Source of the DNA: Cyclobacteriaceae bacterium
GTDB taxonomy: Bacteria; Bacteroidota; Bacteroidia; Cytophagales; Cyclobacteriaceae
DNA: 64,000 bases
Direction of reading: 5' to 3'
Assembly (NCBI GenBank): GCA_016787665.1
Contig: JAEUUC010000004.1
Span: 88,014 to 152,013, forward strand
Each line of letters begins with the position of its first letter. Within the stretch, counting starts at the first letter, position 1. This document shows, one piece after another, positions 8,003 through 16,162 of the stretch. Below the pieces are notes generated by a model, which saw nothing but the letters and a program-made list of their open reading frames with translations, was not told the DNA's origin and did no database searches. Made by a program: the position numbers and the translations under genes.

Positions 8003-9526
8003 TTACTCGCCCATGCGGAGGGTACCACTTTTTTGGCGTGGCGGAAACTGCTGAAGGGTGAGGAAATGTTGTTGGAGCACGTCCTGAATCTGCCCGCCCC
8101 AGGCCACGCCTAATTTCATGGCTACTTCGCGCGACTTCCACTGATCATGGCGCTCGAAGGGATCGGTTCGGAGGTTGAAAATCAAGGCGCTGGGTTTATT
8201 GTAATCAAAGAAACCCTCACGCTGCTGCATGTGTGATTTCCAAGGCCCGATACGGACGGCCGTGAGGTCATTCTCGTTGTAATAGATTTCAAACGTGCGA
8301 CTGGATGACGCATTTCCCGTCCAGTGGGCGAGGTTGTTCACACCATCGATGTAAACCTGATGCGACTGCTTCAGCTTTTCGTGAACATTGTCAAGACCGG
8401 CCGCTGCCGCCAATGTTGTAAACAAATCAGTATGGTCCTGAATACCATTTGAAACCGATCCAGCCTTGATCTTGGCGGGCCAGCGAACCAACATTGGCAC
8501 GCGAACGCCTCCTTCCCAGGTCGTTGCCTTTTCGCCACGGAATGGGGTAGTGCCACCATCGGGGAACCAATCGACCATAGCTCCGTTGTCGGTCGTAAAC
8601 ACCACAATGGTATTCTGGGCAATGCCCAGGTCATCCAACTTCTTCAATAATTCGCCTATCATCATATCCAGCTCCATCATGCCACTTCCGTACACGTCAA
8701 ATTCCGAAGAGAAAGGCGTAGCCAGGTTCCTGCGCTCCGAGCGAAGATGGGTATAGATGTGCATTCGGGTGGGATTGTGCCAGATGAAAAACGGTTCACC
8801 GGCCCTTACGGCCCGCTCCATAAAATTGATCGTGCGCGCGTTGAACTCGTCATCCACGGTTTCCATTCGCTTGGGGTCAAGCGGCCCCGTGTCTTTAATG
8901 GTCTGTTTACCCACTCGGCCAAATCGTCCGTCTACTGCAGGGTCGTCTACATTGGTGGCTTTGCAATCCAGCACACCACGCGGCCGGTAGCGCGCATTGA
9001 ATCCCTCGTCCTTAGGCCAGGCAGCGAGAAAGGGTTCCTCTTCCGTGTTTAAATGGTAGAGGTTTCCATAAAATTCGTCAAAGCCATGTACAGTGGGCAA
9101 ATGTTCGTTTCGGTCGCCCAAGTGGTTTTTTCCAAATTGCCCGGTGCGGTATCCGGCAGTCTTTAGTACTTCGGCCAGTGTTGGATCCTTCGGGCTCAAG
9201 CCAACAGGAGATCCCGGTAACCCCACGGTAGTCAACCCTGTGCGAATCGGCAACTGGCCAGTGATCATCATGGCGCGCCCCGGGGTGCAGGTAGGCGCAG
9301 CGTAATGGTCGGTGAATAGCATTCCTTCTTTGGCGATTCGATCGAGATTGGGTGTTGGCACCATCATGCCATGGCTGTAGGCGCCAACATTCCAGTAGCC
9401 GACATCATCTGTGCAGATCAGGAGGATATTCGGTTTTGTCGGTTTTGCGGGGGCCGCGGCTCGTTTTTGACTTTGGGCGGTGGTTAACGCAAGAAATAGA
9501 AAGACGAGGGTTGTAGTAAAGCGCAT
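8003..9526 (-). CDS. Exported arylsulfatase (S1 family)
   Basis: The 507-residue protein has a signal peptide (MRFTTTLVFLFLALTTAQSQ) and a full sulfatase fold. The metal-binding start is ILLICTDDVGYWNVG, and the formylglycine motif is C80-T-P-G-R in HYAAPTCTPGRAMMITGQ. The substrate and metal region includes FGKNHLGD and later VVFTTDNGAM. The CxPxR form is the type matured to formylglycine, which needs an activating enzyme not present in this window. The C-terminal part ends in the small subdomain of the family. It stands alone with no SusCD pair or glycosidase beside it, so a polysaccharide-utilisation role is not supported. Family certain, substrate unknown. Confidence 0.93.
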   Translation of the reverse strand: MRFTTTLVFLFLALTTAQSQKRAAAPAKPTKPNILLICTDDVGYWNVGAYSHGMMVPTPNLDRIAKEGMLFTDHYAAPTCTPGRAMMITGQLPIRTGLTTVGLPGSPVGLSPKDPTLAEVLKTAGYRTGQFGKNHLGDRNEHLPTVHGFDEFYGNLYHLNTEEEPFLAAWPKDEGFNARYRPRGVLDCKATNVDDPAVDGRFGRVGKQTIKDTGPLDPKRMETVDDEFNARTINFMERAVRAGEPFFIWHNPTRMHIYTHLRSERRNLATPFSSEFDVYGSGMMELDMMIGELLKKLDDLGIAQNTIVVFTTDNGAMVDWFPDGGTTPFRGEKATTWEGGVRVPMLVRWPAKIKAGSVSNGIQDHTDLFTTLAAAAGLDNVHEKLKQSHQVYIDGVNNLAHWTGNASSSRTFEIYYNENDLTAVRIGPWKSHMQQREGFFDYNKPSALIFNLRTDPFERHDQWKSREVAMKLGVAWGGQIQDVLQQHFLTLQQFPPRQKSGTLRMGE

Positions 9527-9654
9527 GGAGACTGAATTAAGAGCTTAGGTAAATAACAACAAAATCCAGGATATGTTGCTAAACCTGGCAACGGGGTCGG
9601 GAGGCTGGTTTTTTTCCCCCATGCGATTACCTATATTTCATTTCCATTTCGTGT

Positions 9655-11169
9655 ATGTCGAGTAAAACCCAAAAACTTTGGCCGGTCATCACAGCATCAT
9701 CGGTGGGCACACTCATCGAGTGGTATGACTTCTACATTTTCGGTAGCCTGGCCGCCATTCTTTCGCAGCAATTTTTTCCCCAGGCCAATCCAACGGCAGC
9801 GTTCCTTTCTACGCTCGCTACGTTCGCTGCCGGTTTTATTGTCCGTCCTTTTGGTGCGCTGGTTTTTGGCCGGCTTGGTGATTTAGTGGGACGAAAGTAT
9901 ACGTTTCTGATAACACTGGGACTGATGGGCGGCTCAACGTTTGCTATTGGCCTGGTTCCTGACTACAATACGATTGGTTTGTTTGCGCCTCTATTGGTGC
10001 TGATTCTTCGGTTGGTGCAGGGATTGGCCTTGGGCGGAGAGTATGGAGGTGCGGCTACCTATGTGGCGGAGCATGCGCCCAAACATAAGCGCGGTTACTA
10101 TACCAGTTTCATTCAAACAACCGCTACGTTAGGTCTTTTTGTTTCCATTGGCGTGATCTTACTCGTGCGCCAGACCATGGGTGTGGAGCAGTTTGAAGCC
10201 TGGGGTTGGCGCATTCCATTTTTGTTGTCGGCATTTTTGGTAGCCATTTCGATTTACATCCGGCTGCGAATGCAGGAGTCGCCCTTGTTTCACAAAATCA
10301 AAAGTGAAGGCAAACTGGCGAAGAATCCCATTCGGGAAAGTTTCACCAAAAAAGAGAATCTACGTCTGGTCTTGATTGCCCTGTTTGGTGCAGCAGCCGG
10401 CCAGGGCGTGGTTTGGTATACGGGGCAATTTTACGCCCTCACCTTCATTCAGAAGACACTGTCGATCGAATTCGTCCAGTCCTACTACATCATTGGCACC
10501 GCACTGGTGATCGGCACGCCATTGTTCATTTTCTTCGGCTGGTGGTCAGACAAAGTCGGGCGAAAGTACATCATGCTGGCCGGCATGTTACTGGCGGTGC
10601 TCAGTTATCGACCAATCTATCGAACCATGTACGATCTGGCCGATGTAACGCAAAAACAGGAAATCCCGGGGGAGAAAACGCTGTCGCGAACCACATCGAT
10701 ATTGGCGGAAGGTGATACATTGGTTACGCTCAAGACCTCCCGTGCTTTTCAGGATGGAACGCTGCTGGTCACCACCGAGCAGATGCAAGGGCGCGAACGG
10801 AAAGGGGAACTGAAACGCGAGGTGTTGCTCAGCGGAGATCGGTTTTATTATATGATCCTACTCGTGTTGGTACAGGTGGTTTGGGTTACGATGGTTTACG
10901 GTCCGATTGCAGCTTTTCTGGTCGAGATTTTTCCGACCCGAATACGGTACACGTCCATGTCGCTGCCGTACCACATCGGCAACGGTATCTTTGGTGGGCT
11001 CACACCGTTCATCGCAGCCTCGCTCTATGAGTTGAGTAAGTCGACTGAACATCCGGCTGGTAACTACCTGGCTGGCCTTTGGTACCCGATTGGCGTGGCG
11101 GCCGTTACGTTGCTGATCGGTTTTATCTTTCTGCCAAATCGTTCACATCACCACCATCACGAAGAGTAA
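9655..11169 (+). CDS. MFS transporter, metabolite:H+ symporter (MHS) type
   Basis: The N-terminal half has the MHS signatures: GTLIEWYDFYIFGSLAAIL in the first helix, GRLGDLVGRKY between helices 2 and 3, and GLALGGEYGGAATYVAEH in helix 4. The C-terminal half keeps GWWSDKVGRKY. An unusual hydrophilic insert of about 75 residues (roughly 325-400, from YRTMYDLADVTQ to LLSGDRFYY) sits between two late helices. The protein ends in RSHHHHHEE, a natural His stretch. Members import organic acids, betaines or osmolytes with protons. Its TAA stop overlaps the ATG of the DUF4184 gene, so the two are probably cotranscribed. Confidence 0.9.
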   Translation: MSSKTQKLWPVITASSVGTLIEWYDFYIFGSLAAILSQQFFPQANPTAAFLSTLATFAAGFIVRPFGALVFGRLGDLVGRKYTFLITLGLMGGSTFAIGLVPDYNTIGLFAPLLVLILRLVQGLALGGEYGGAATYVAEHAPKHKRGYYTSFIQTTATLGLFVSIGVILLVRQTMGVEQFEAWGWRIPFLLSAFLVAISIYIRLRMQESPLFHKIKSEGKLAKNPIRESFTKKENLRLVLIALFGAAAGQGVVWYTGQFYALTFIQKTLSIEFVQSYYIIGTALVIGTPLFIFFGWWSDKVGRKYIMLAGMLLAVLSYRPIYRTMYDLADVTQKQEIPGEKTLSRTTSILAEGDTLVTLKTSRAFQDGTLLVTTEQMQGRERKGELKREVLLSGDRFYYMILLVLVQVVWVTMVYGPIAAFLVEIFPTRIRYTSMSLPYHIGNGIFGGLTPFIAASLYELSKSTEHPAGNYLAGLWYPIGVAAVTLLIGFIFLPNRSHHHHHEE

Positions 11170-11897
11170 TGCCTTTTACGGCCTCTCATCCGGCTATCAT
11201 TATTCCGCTGATGCGCTGGCGTTATTTGTCGGCCACCGGTCTGGTGATTGGCAGCCTGAGCCCCGACTTCGAATACTTCCTGAAAATGAGCGTCTCGAGT
11301 AAGTACAGCCACACGTTTTGGGGACTCATCTATTTTGATGTGCCCATTACCGTTGCGCTGGCATTTATTTTTCATCTGTTGGTGAAGCGACCTCTTTTGG
11401 AGAATGTGCCCGGCTTCGTAGCTGATCGACTACAACCTCTTTATGAATTGAATTTTGTCCCTTACTTCCGAGATAATCCGGTTAGTTTTTTGGTGTCGGC
11501 CTGGGTGGGGGCAGCATCTCATGTATTGTGGGATAGTTTCACGCACGCCCACGGGTTCATGGTTCAGCAATTCCCTGCCTTACTTCATATGATTGTTCCC
11601 TTCGATGGCGCGCGGTATCCGCTTTACTATGCGCTGCAGCATGTATCTACCGTTGTTGGCCTGGCTTTGATCGCGGTTTTTTTTTGGCGTTTTCCGAAGA
11701 CCCGTTATGCACGCGCGTCAGGCCATTGGACGTTTTGGCCGCTCGTAGCATTTTCAGTGATCCTGGTGTTGGTGCTGCGTTTTCAAAACGGATGGAACGA
11801 ACAGATTGGCAATCGTGTGGTATCATTCATCTCGGCCGGTTGTGTAGGGTTGACCCTTGCGGGAATCTGGCATCGAAAATCGTCTGCGCATGGCTAA
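11169..11897 (+). CDS. DUF4184 family membrane protein
   Basis: The ATG overlaps the preceding stop codon (TAATG), which is better than the earlier GTG inside the transporter gene. The 242-residue product starts with MPFTASHPAIIIPL, the typical opening of DUF4184, and has the family's SPDFEYF motif near residue 38. Around five to six membrane segments follow, with GAASHVLWDSFTHAHGF in the centre carrying conserved histidines and an aspartate. That arrangement recalls YdjM-type membrane-bound metal hydrolases, so a hydrolase role is possible but unproven. The end overlaps the start of ligD by 8 bases. Confidence 0.82.
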   Translation: MPFTASHPAIIIPLMRWRYLSATGLVIGSLSPDFEYFLKMSVSSKYSHTFWGLIYFDVPITVALAFIFHLLVKRPLLENVPGFVADRLQPLYELNFVPYFRDNPVSFLVSAWVGAASHVLWDSFTHAHGFMVQQFPALLHMIVPFDGARYPLYYALQHVSTVVGLALIAVFFWRFPKTRYARASGHWTFWPLVAFSVILVLVLRFQNGWNEQIGNRVVSFISAGCVGLTLAGIWHRKSSAHG

Positions 11898-14208
11898 GCA
11901 AAAGCATTGGGTGCAGGTGGACAAACGCAAGCTGGAGATCTCCAATCTGGACAAAGTACTGTTTCCGGAAGACGGCATCGTAAAAGCCCAGGTCATTGAA
12001 TACTATCTCTCCATTGCGCCCACATTGCTGCAGCATGTAAAAAACCGGGCACTCACGCTCATCCGCTACCCCGATGGCATTCACGGTGAGATGTTTTACC
12101 AAAAGAACCGGCCCGAGTGGGCCCCAAACTGGGTTGAGTTTGCCGAACTGGGTTCAGAAGAAAAGAAGGACTACATCGTGGCCACTGAGCCAGCCTTGCT
12201 GGTATGGCTGGCGAACCTCGCTGCGCTGGAGTTACATCAGATTCATTCCCGAAAACCGCACTTTGACAAGCCGGACTACATGGTGTTCGATCTTGATCCA
12301 CCGGAAGGCTATTCCTTTAAAAAGATCGTTGACTTAGCCATCCGGCTCAAGACGCACGTGGAGGACTTTGGCTACACACCCTTTGTTAAAACAACGGGCG
12401 GCAAAGGCGTGCACATTTGTTGCCCGTTGATTCCGCATCACCATTTTCATGACGTGTTTGAGGCTGCCCAGGCCATTGCACAACCCTTTGTTGATGTGAA
12501 CGGGAAGGAAACCACACTCCATATCAAAAAGGATGCGCGTAAAGGAAGAGTGTTGATTGACATTTACCGCATTCGGGCGGGACAGAGCATCGTATCGCCC
12601 TACAGCCTTCGGGGGCGGGTGGGGGCGCCCGTTAGCATGCCACTGACGTGGGAACAATTGAAGGCCACGCAGTCGCCAGGCGAGTACACAATTCACAACG
12701 CAATTGAGCTCGTTACCCGTCAGGGCGATGCCTGGGCCACGTTCGATGCCTTTGCGGTCGAGATTCACACGCATCGCAAGAAGGTTAGCGCCAAAAAACT
12801 ACCGGAGTCGAAAAAGAGAAAAACACCCGAGCAGCTCAAGTCATATGAGCAGAAGCGTGACTTCTCCAAAACGCCTGAACCAGAGGCGCGGATTGTGGAA
12901 GCCGGAGGAAACAACTTTGTAGTCCACCGCCACCACGCTTCGCATCTGCATTATGACTTGCGCCTGGAGCAGGAGGGTGTACTGAAATCGTGGGCCGTAC
13001 CCAAGGGACTGCCACCGTTACCGGGCATCAAACGGTTGGCCGTACAAACAGAAGACCACCCGATGGAGTATCTTACCTTCGATGGTAAGATCCCGAAAGG
13101 ACAGTATGGAGCGGGCGAAATGTGGATCTATGCGCTGGGTAAATACCAGATTACTAAAGAGAAGAAAGACGGTTTTTATTTCCGGCTTACAAGCAAGGAG
13201 GTAACGGGTGAATATCGCATCTACAAGATTCAGCGGGCCAAAGAATGGCTGCTGGAGCGGGTAGACCGGCCGCAGGTTGATTTCCTTACTCAGCCTTTTG
13301 AACCCATGTTGGCCGAAGCCGTTGACCGGCCACCACAACGAGAAGAAGAATATCTGTACGAAGTTAAATGGGACGGCATTCGGGCATTAATTGTGCTAAA
13401 CGAGGGGCAGATTTCGATTCGCACGCGCAACAACCTCGACATTACGGCTCAGTTCCCGGAACTGACCCAAAGCGAAAAGTCGTTTCGCGCCACCTGTGGT
13501 GTGTTTGATGGCGAGATTGTTTGCCTTGATGCAGAAGGCAGGCCGTCATTCAAAAATATAATCAAGCGAATGAACGCCAAGGGTTCGGCCATCGCGACTA
13601 CCCGCAGCAAGCATCCCGCAGTTTGCTACTTGTTTGATTGCCTTTACCTGGATGGGCGCCCGATTGTAAACGAGCCCTTGCTCCGGAGAAAGTCGTGGCT
13701 CGAAGATGCGTTGAAAGCCGACAATGGCTACCGCTTCAGCGAAACCGTTGACGATGGCCATGGCCTGTTTGAAGCTGCCCGTGCGCATCGTTTGGAGGGT
13801 ATCATGGCCAAACGAAAAGACAGTCGCTACTACGTGGGTAAACGAAGCGATGCCTGGCTGAAAGTGAAAGTGCGCGATACCCGGGACTGTGCCATTATCG
13901 GTTACACCCCCGGCAAGGGCAATCGCCACTCGCTGTTTGGTGCCTTGCAACTGGCGGAGCACGTTGACGGGAAATGGTTGTACAGGGGCAAAGTGGGTAC
14001 GGGCTTTGATGATCAAACCATGCAGACGATTTTTAAACGCATTCGCGCTTTGAATGAAACCCGGAAGCCGGCCATGGAAGGCGGCAAGGTGATGGATGAG
14101 AAGGTGACGGTGTGGGTGCAGCCGAAGCTAAACGCTGAAATCAGCTTCGCCATGATCACTGCGGATGGGATGTTCCGCGAACCGGTGTTTGTGAAGCTGG
14201 TGAAGTAA
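11890..14208 (+). CDS. ligD: DNA ligase D, polymerase-phosphoesterase-ligase
   Basis: The ATG at 11890 gives the natural polymerase start MAKQKHWVQVDKRKLEISN. Residues 1 to about 285 are the primase-like polymerase (YPDGIHGEMFYQKN; MVFDLDPPEG with the metal-binding aspartates; KTTGGKGVH). About 330-475 is the 3'-phosphoesterase (FVVHRHHASHLHYDLRLE; WAVPKGLP; EDHPMEYLTFDGKIPKGQYGAG). About 480-772 is the ATP-dependent ligase: nucleotidyl-lysine motif EVKWDGIRA, then FDGEIVCLD, EGIMAKRKDSRY and WLKVK, then the OB fold. This order matches mycobacterial LigD rather than the Pseudomonas order (phosphoesterase-ligase-polymerase). It repairs double-strand breaks with Ku, which is encoded about 5.4 kb downstream. 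Confidence 0.97.
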   Translation: MAKQKHWVQVDKRKLEISNLDKVLFPEDGIVKAQVIEYYLSIAPTLLQHVKNRALTLIRYPDGIHGEMFYQKNRPEWAPNWVEFAELGSEEKKDYIVATEPALLVWLANLAALELHQIHSRKPHFDKPDYMVFDLDPPEGYSFKKIVDLAIRLKTHVEDFGYTPFVKTTGGKGVHICCPLIPHHHFHDVFEAAQAIAQPFVDVNGKETTLHIKKDARKGRVLIDIYRIRAGQSIVSPYSLRGRVGAPVSMPLTWEQLKATQSPGEYTIHNAIELVTRQGDAWATFDAFAVEIHTHRKKVSAKKLPESKKRKTPEQLKSYEQKRDFSKTPEPEARIVEAGGNNFVVHRHHASHLHYDLRLEQEGVLKSWAVPKGLPPLPGIKRLAVQTEDHPMEYLTFDGKIPKGQYGAGEMWIYALGKYQITKEKKDGFYFRLTSKEVTGEYRIYKIQRAKEWLLERVDRPQVDFLTQPFEPMLAEAVDRPPQREEEYLYEVKWDGIRALIVLNEGQISIRTRNNLDITAQFPELTQSEKSFRATCGVFDGEIVCLDAEGRPSFKNIIKRMNAKGSAIATTRSKHPAVCYLFDCLYLDGRPIVNEPLLRRKSWLEDALKADNGYRFSETVDDGHGLFEAARAHRLEGIMAKRKDSRYYVGKRSDAWLKVKVRDTRDCAIIGYTPGKGNRHSLFGALQLAEHVDGKWLYRGKVGTGFDDQTMQTIFKRIRALNETRKPAMEGGKVMDEKVTVWVQPKLNAEISFAMITADGMFREPVFVKLVK

Positions 14209-14246
14209 TCTGGGATCATTTTATCCTCACCTCAATAAAAGGTTGT

Positions 14247-14300
14247 AGGCGTCAGACGGCTTATTTGCGGCATATAAGAGCCGTCAGACGCCTTTGTTTG
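14247..14300 (+). terminator. Terminator after ligD
   Basis: The arms 14247-14261 and 14279-14293 pair over 15 positions with a single A-A mismatch (AGGCGTC-A-GACGGCT against AGCCGTC-A-GACGCCT). The downstream side is TTTGTTTG. It lies 38 bases past the ligD stop and directly before the higBA control region, insulating the two units. Confidence 0.75.
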
Positions 14301-14334
14301 ATTGTTGGCATTTTGCCAACAATGCTTATCTTTG
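14301..14334 (+). promoter_or_regulatory. higBA promoter with palindromic operator
   Basis: A perfect palindrome, ATTGTTGGCA-TTT-TGCCAACAAT, spans 14301-14323. It is followed at once by TATCTTTG (14327-14334), an exact TAnnTTTG -10 box. A TTG at 14305-14307 inside the palindrome is 19 bases upstream, the right spacing for the -33 element. A HigA or HigBA complex bound here would cover the promoter, giving the usual autorepression. The toxin start codon at 14339 falls where transcription should begin, so the mRNA may be leaderless. Confidence 0.7.
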
Positions 14335-14338
14335 GGTT

Positions 14339-14644
14339 GTGAACGTGATTGCCTACCGCACACTTCAGTTGTTTTGGAAAAAACATGCCAATTCCAGGCA
14401 AGCACTTGGTACGTGGTACTGGGTTTGTCGGAAGGCGGAGTGGAAGAGTTTTAACGAATTAGCTCGAGATTTTCCAGATGCATTCCCTGTCGGAGATAAC
14501 CGTGTGGTATTTGACATTAAAGGCAACCGGTACAGATTGGTGGCACGCGTTCTTTTTATGTTCAAAATTGTTCAGATCAAGTGGGTTGGCACTCACGCTG
14601 AATATGACCGTATTGATGTTGTCACGATAAATAAGAAACCATGA
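14339..14644 (+). CDS. higB: HigB-type mRNA interferase toxin
   Basis: The product matches the HigB (RelE-fold) toxin along its whole length: VIAYRTLQLFWKKHANSRQAL, then WYWVCRKAEWKSFNEL, FPVGDNRVVFDIKGNRYRLV and the C-terminal signature VGTHAEYDRID. I start at GTG 14339 (another GTG lies at 14345) because the upstream reading would run through the operator. That gives about 101 residues, the family's usual size. Such toxins cleave ribosome-bound mRNA. The stop overlaps the antitoxin start as ATGA, and toxin-before-antitoxin is the normal order for HigBA. Confidence 0.9.
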   Translation: MNVIAYRTLQLFWKKHANSRQALGTWYWVCRKAEWKSFNELARDFPDAFPVGDNRVVFDIKGNRYRLVARVLFMFKIVQIKWVGTHAEYDRIDVVTINKKP

Positions 14645-15069
14645 CATGGACCGTTTTACATACCCCCGGTGACTACAAAAGAGCACTCGCCCGCCTGGAT
14701 CACCTGGCCGAACAAGCTCCGTTACCTCATTCCAATGAAGGGCGGGAACTGGAGTTACTCGGCTACCTCATTCAGGATTTTGAGGATCGGGAATGGGTTC
14801 AGCCAGACCTTGATCCGATTGATGCCATATCCGTTCGCATGGAGCAACTTCACCTGAATGTGGCTGATCTGCTGGACGTTTTCGGTGACCGCGGGACAGC
14901 CTCCAAGGTTCTTAACCGCCAGCGGTCTTTATCATTGGCCATGATCCGTGGCTTAAGTGAAAGGCTAACGCTGCCGGTTGATTTGCTGATCCGACCGACC
15001 GCCCCCCGGTCCAATAAACTTGCGGTTGCGGAGCCCCGCGCCACTTACCGAAAGAGGCGCAAGCGGTGA
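14641..15069 (+). CDS. higA: HigA-type antitoxin, XRE HTH
   Basis: The 142-residue protein follows the toxin with a 4-base ATGA overlap. The N-terminal half (YKRALARLDHLAEQAP; ELELLGYLIQDFEDREW) is the HigA dimer and toxin-binding part. The C-terminal half holds a Cro/C1-type helix-turn-helix: IDAISVRMEQLHLNVADLLDVFG and then ASKVLNRQRSLSLAMIRGLSERLTLP. A basic tail, RKRRKR, ends it. It neutralises HigB and should bind the palindrome at 14301-14323 to repress the pair. Confidence 0.9.
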   Translation: MTWTVLHTPGDYKRALARLDHLAEQAPLPHSNEGRELELLGYLIQDFEDREWVQPDLDPIDAISVRMEQLHLNVADLLDVFGDRGTASKVLNRQRSLSLAMIRGLSERLTLPVDLLIRPTAPRSNKLAVAEPRATYRKRRKR

Positions 15070-15099
15070 GGTAAGCGCTAATTTTCGTTTCTTTGCTGC

Positions 15100-16146
15100 A
15101 TGACCGATCAGGCCCTTTTTCTAAAAAATCTCTGGTACTTTGCTTTCCACAGTTCGCACCTGAAGCCAGGCAAGCTGGTAGGCCGTGAAATCGTGGGGGA
15201 GAGAATCGTTTTTGGCCGCGACTCGAACGGCAAGGTGTTCGCCCTGCGCGACAATTGCCCGCACCGGGGCGTACCGCTCTCGCACGGTTGGTTTAAGGAC
15301 GATACCCTTCAATGCTGCTACCATGGATGGATGTTTAACACGCAGGGCGTCTGTACGGGCATACCCGCCATGCCACCCGATGCCACCTTTGATGCGTCCA
15401 AAATTAAAGTGTTTCAATACCCGGTAGAGGAGAAGAACGATACGATTTGGGTGTATGTACCGGAAAAAAAACTGCCGAACACAAAACCGAAAGAACCTGC
15501 GCCCAACCTGTTGCTGGCACCCGATAAAAAGTTCAAGCATGTTGAGACGGTGATTATGCCGGCTGATATCGACCATTCGGTAATCGGACTCATTGACCCG
15601 GCCCACGTTACGTTTGTGCACCAAAGCTGGTATTGGCGCTCAGCCAAAAAACTAAAGTTGAAAGAAAAGCATTTTGAACCCACCGCCAAGGGATTCAAGA
15701 TGGTGCGGCATACTCCGTCAAGCAACTCCAAAGGCTACGGCATTTTGAAGGGCGGTACCTCTACCGAAATCACTTTTGAGATACCCGGCATTCGCACCGA
15801 GCACATCCAGGTGGGCAACAAGGAAGTGGTATCGATTACGGTGTTGACACCCATTAACGACAAGCAGACTGAGCTCACACATATTTTTTATACGTCCATC
15901 GGATTAGCCAATCTGTTGTGGGCACCGCTCAAGCGGCTGGGCAAGCAGTTTATCGGGCAGGATCTGGGCGTGTTTCAGAAGCTGAACGAGGGCTTGCAAT
16001 CCAACCCTACGTTAAGTCTCATTGGCGAGCCGGATATGCAGGCGCGTTGGTATTATGAAATCAAACGGCTGTGGCACAAAGCCCAACAGACCGATGAACC
16101 GTTTGTGAACCCGATCAAGCCGCAGACGTTGCATTGGGTGACGTAG
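15100..16146 (+). CDS. Rieske 2Fe-2S oxygenase, terminal component
   Basis: The N-terminal Rieske domain has C53-x-H55 in DNCPHRG and C72-x2-H75 in CCYHGW. The catalytic domain keeps the mononuclear iron motif in IDPAHVTFVH (Asp-x2-His-x4-His). The 348-residue length and single-subunit form fit the VanA/pheophorbide-oxygenase/Rieske demethylase group rather than the two-subunit dioxygenases. Such enzymes hydroxylate or demethylate aromatic or steroid-like substrates and need an external reductase. No reductase is adjacent; a 2Fe-2S reductase lies 13 kb away in an unrelated operon. The substrate is unknown. Confidence 0.9.
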   Translation: MTDQALFLKNLWYFAFHSSHLKPGKLVGREIVGERIVFGRDSNGKVFALRDNCPHRGVPLSHGWFKDDTLQCCYHGWMFNTQGVCTGIPAMPPDATFDASKIKVFQYPVEEKNDTIWVYVPEKKLPNTKPKEPAPNLLLAPDKKFKHVETVIMPADIDHSVIGLIDPAHVTFVHQSWYWRSAKKLKLKEKHFEPTAKGFKMVRHTPSSNSKGYGILKGGTSTEITFEIPGIRTEHIQVGNKEVVSITVLTPINDKQTELTHIFYTSIGLANLLWAPLKRLGKQFIGQDLGVFQKLNEGLQSNPTLSLIGEPDMQARWYYEIKRLWHKAQQTDEPFVNPIKPQTLHWVT

Positions 16147-16162
16147 CCGCGAATAGTGCCAG

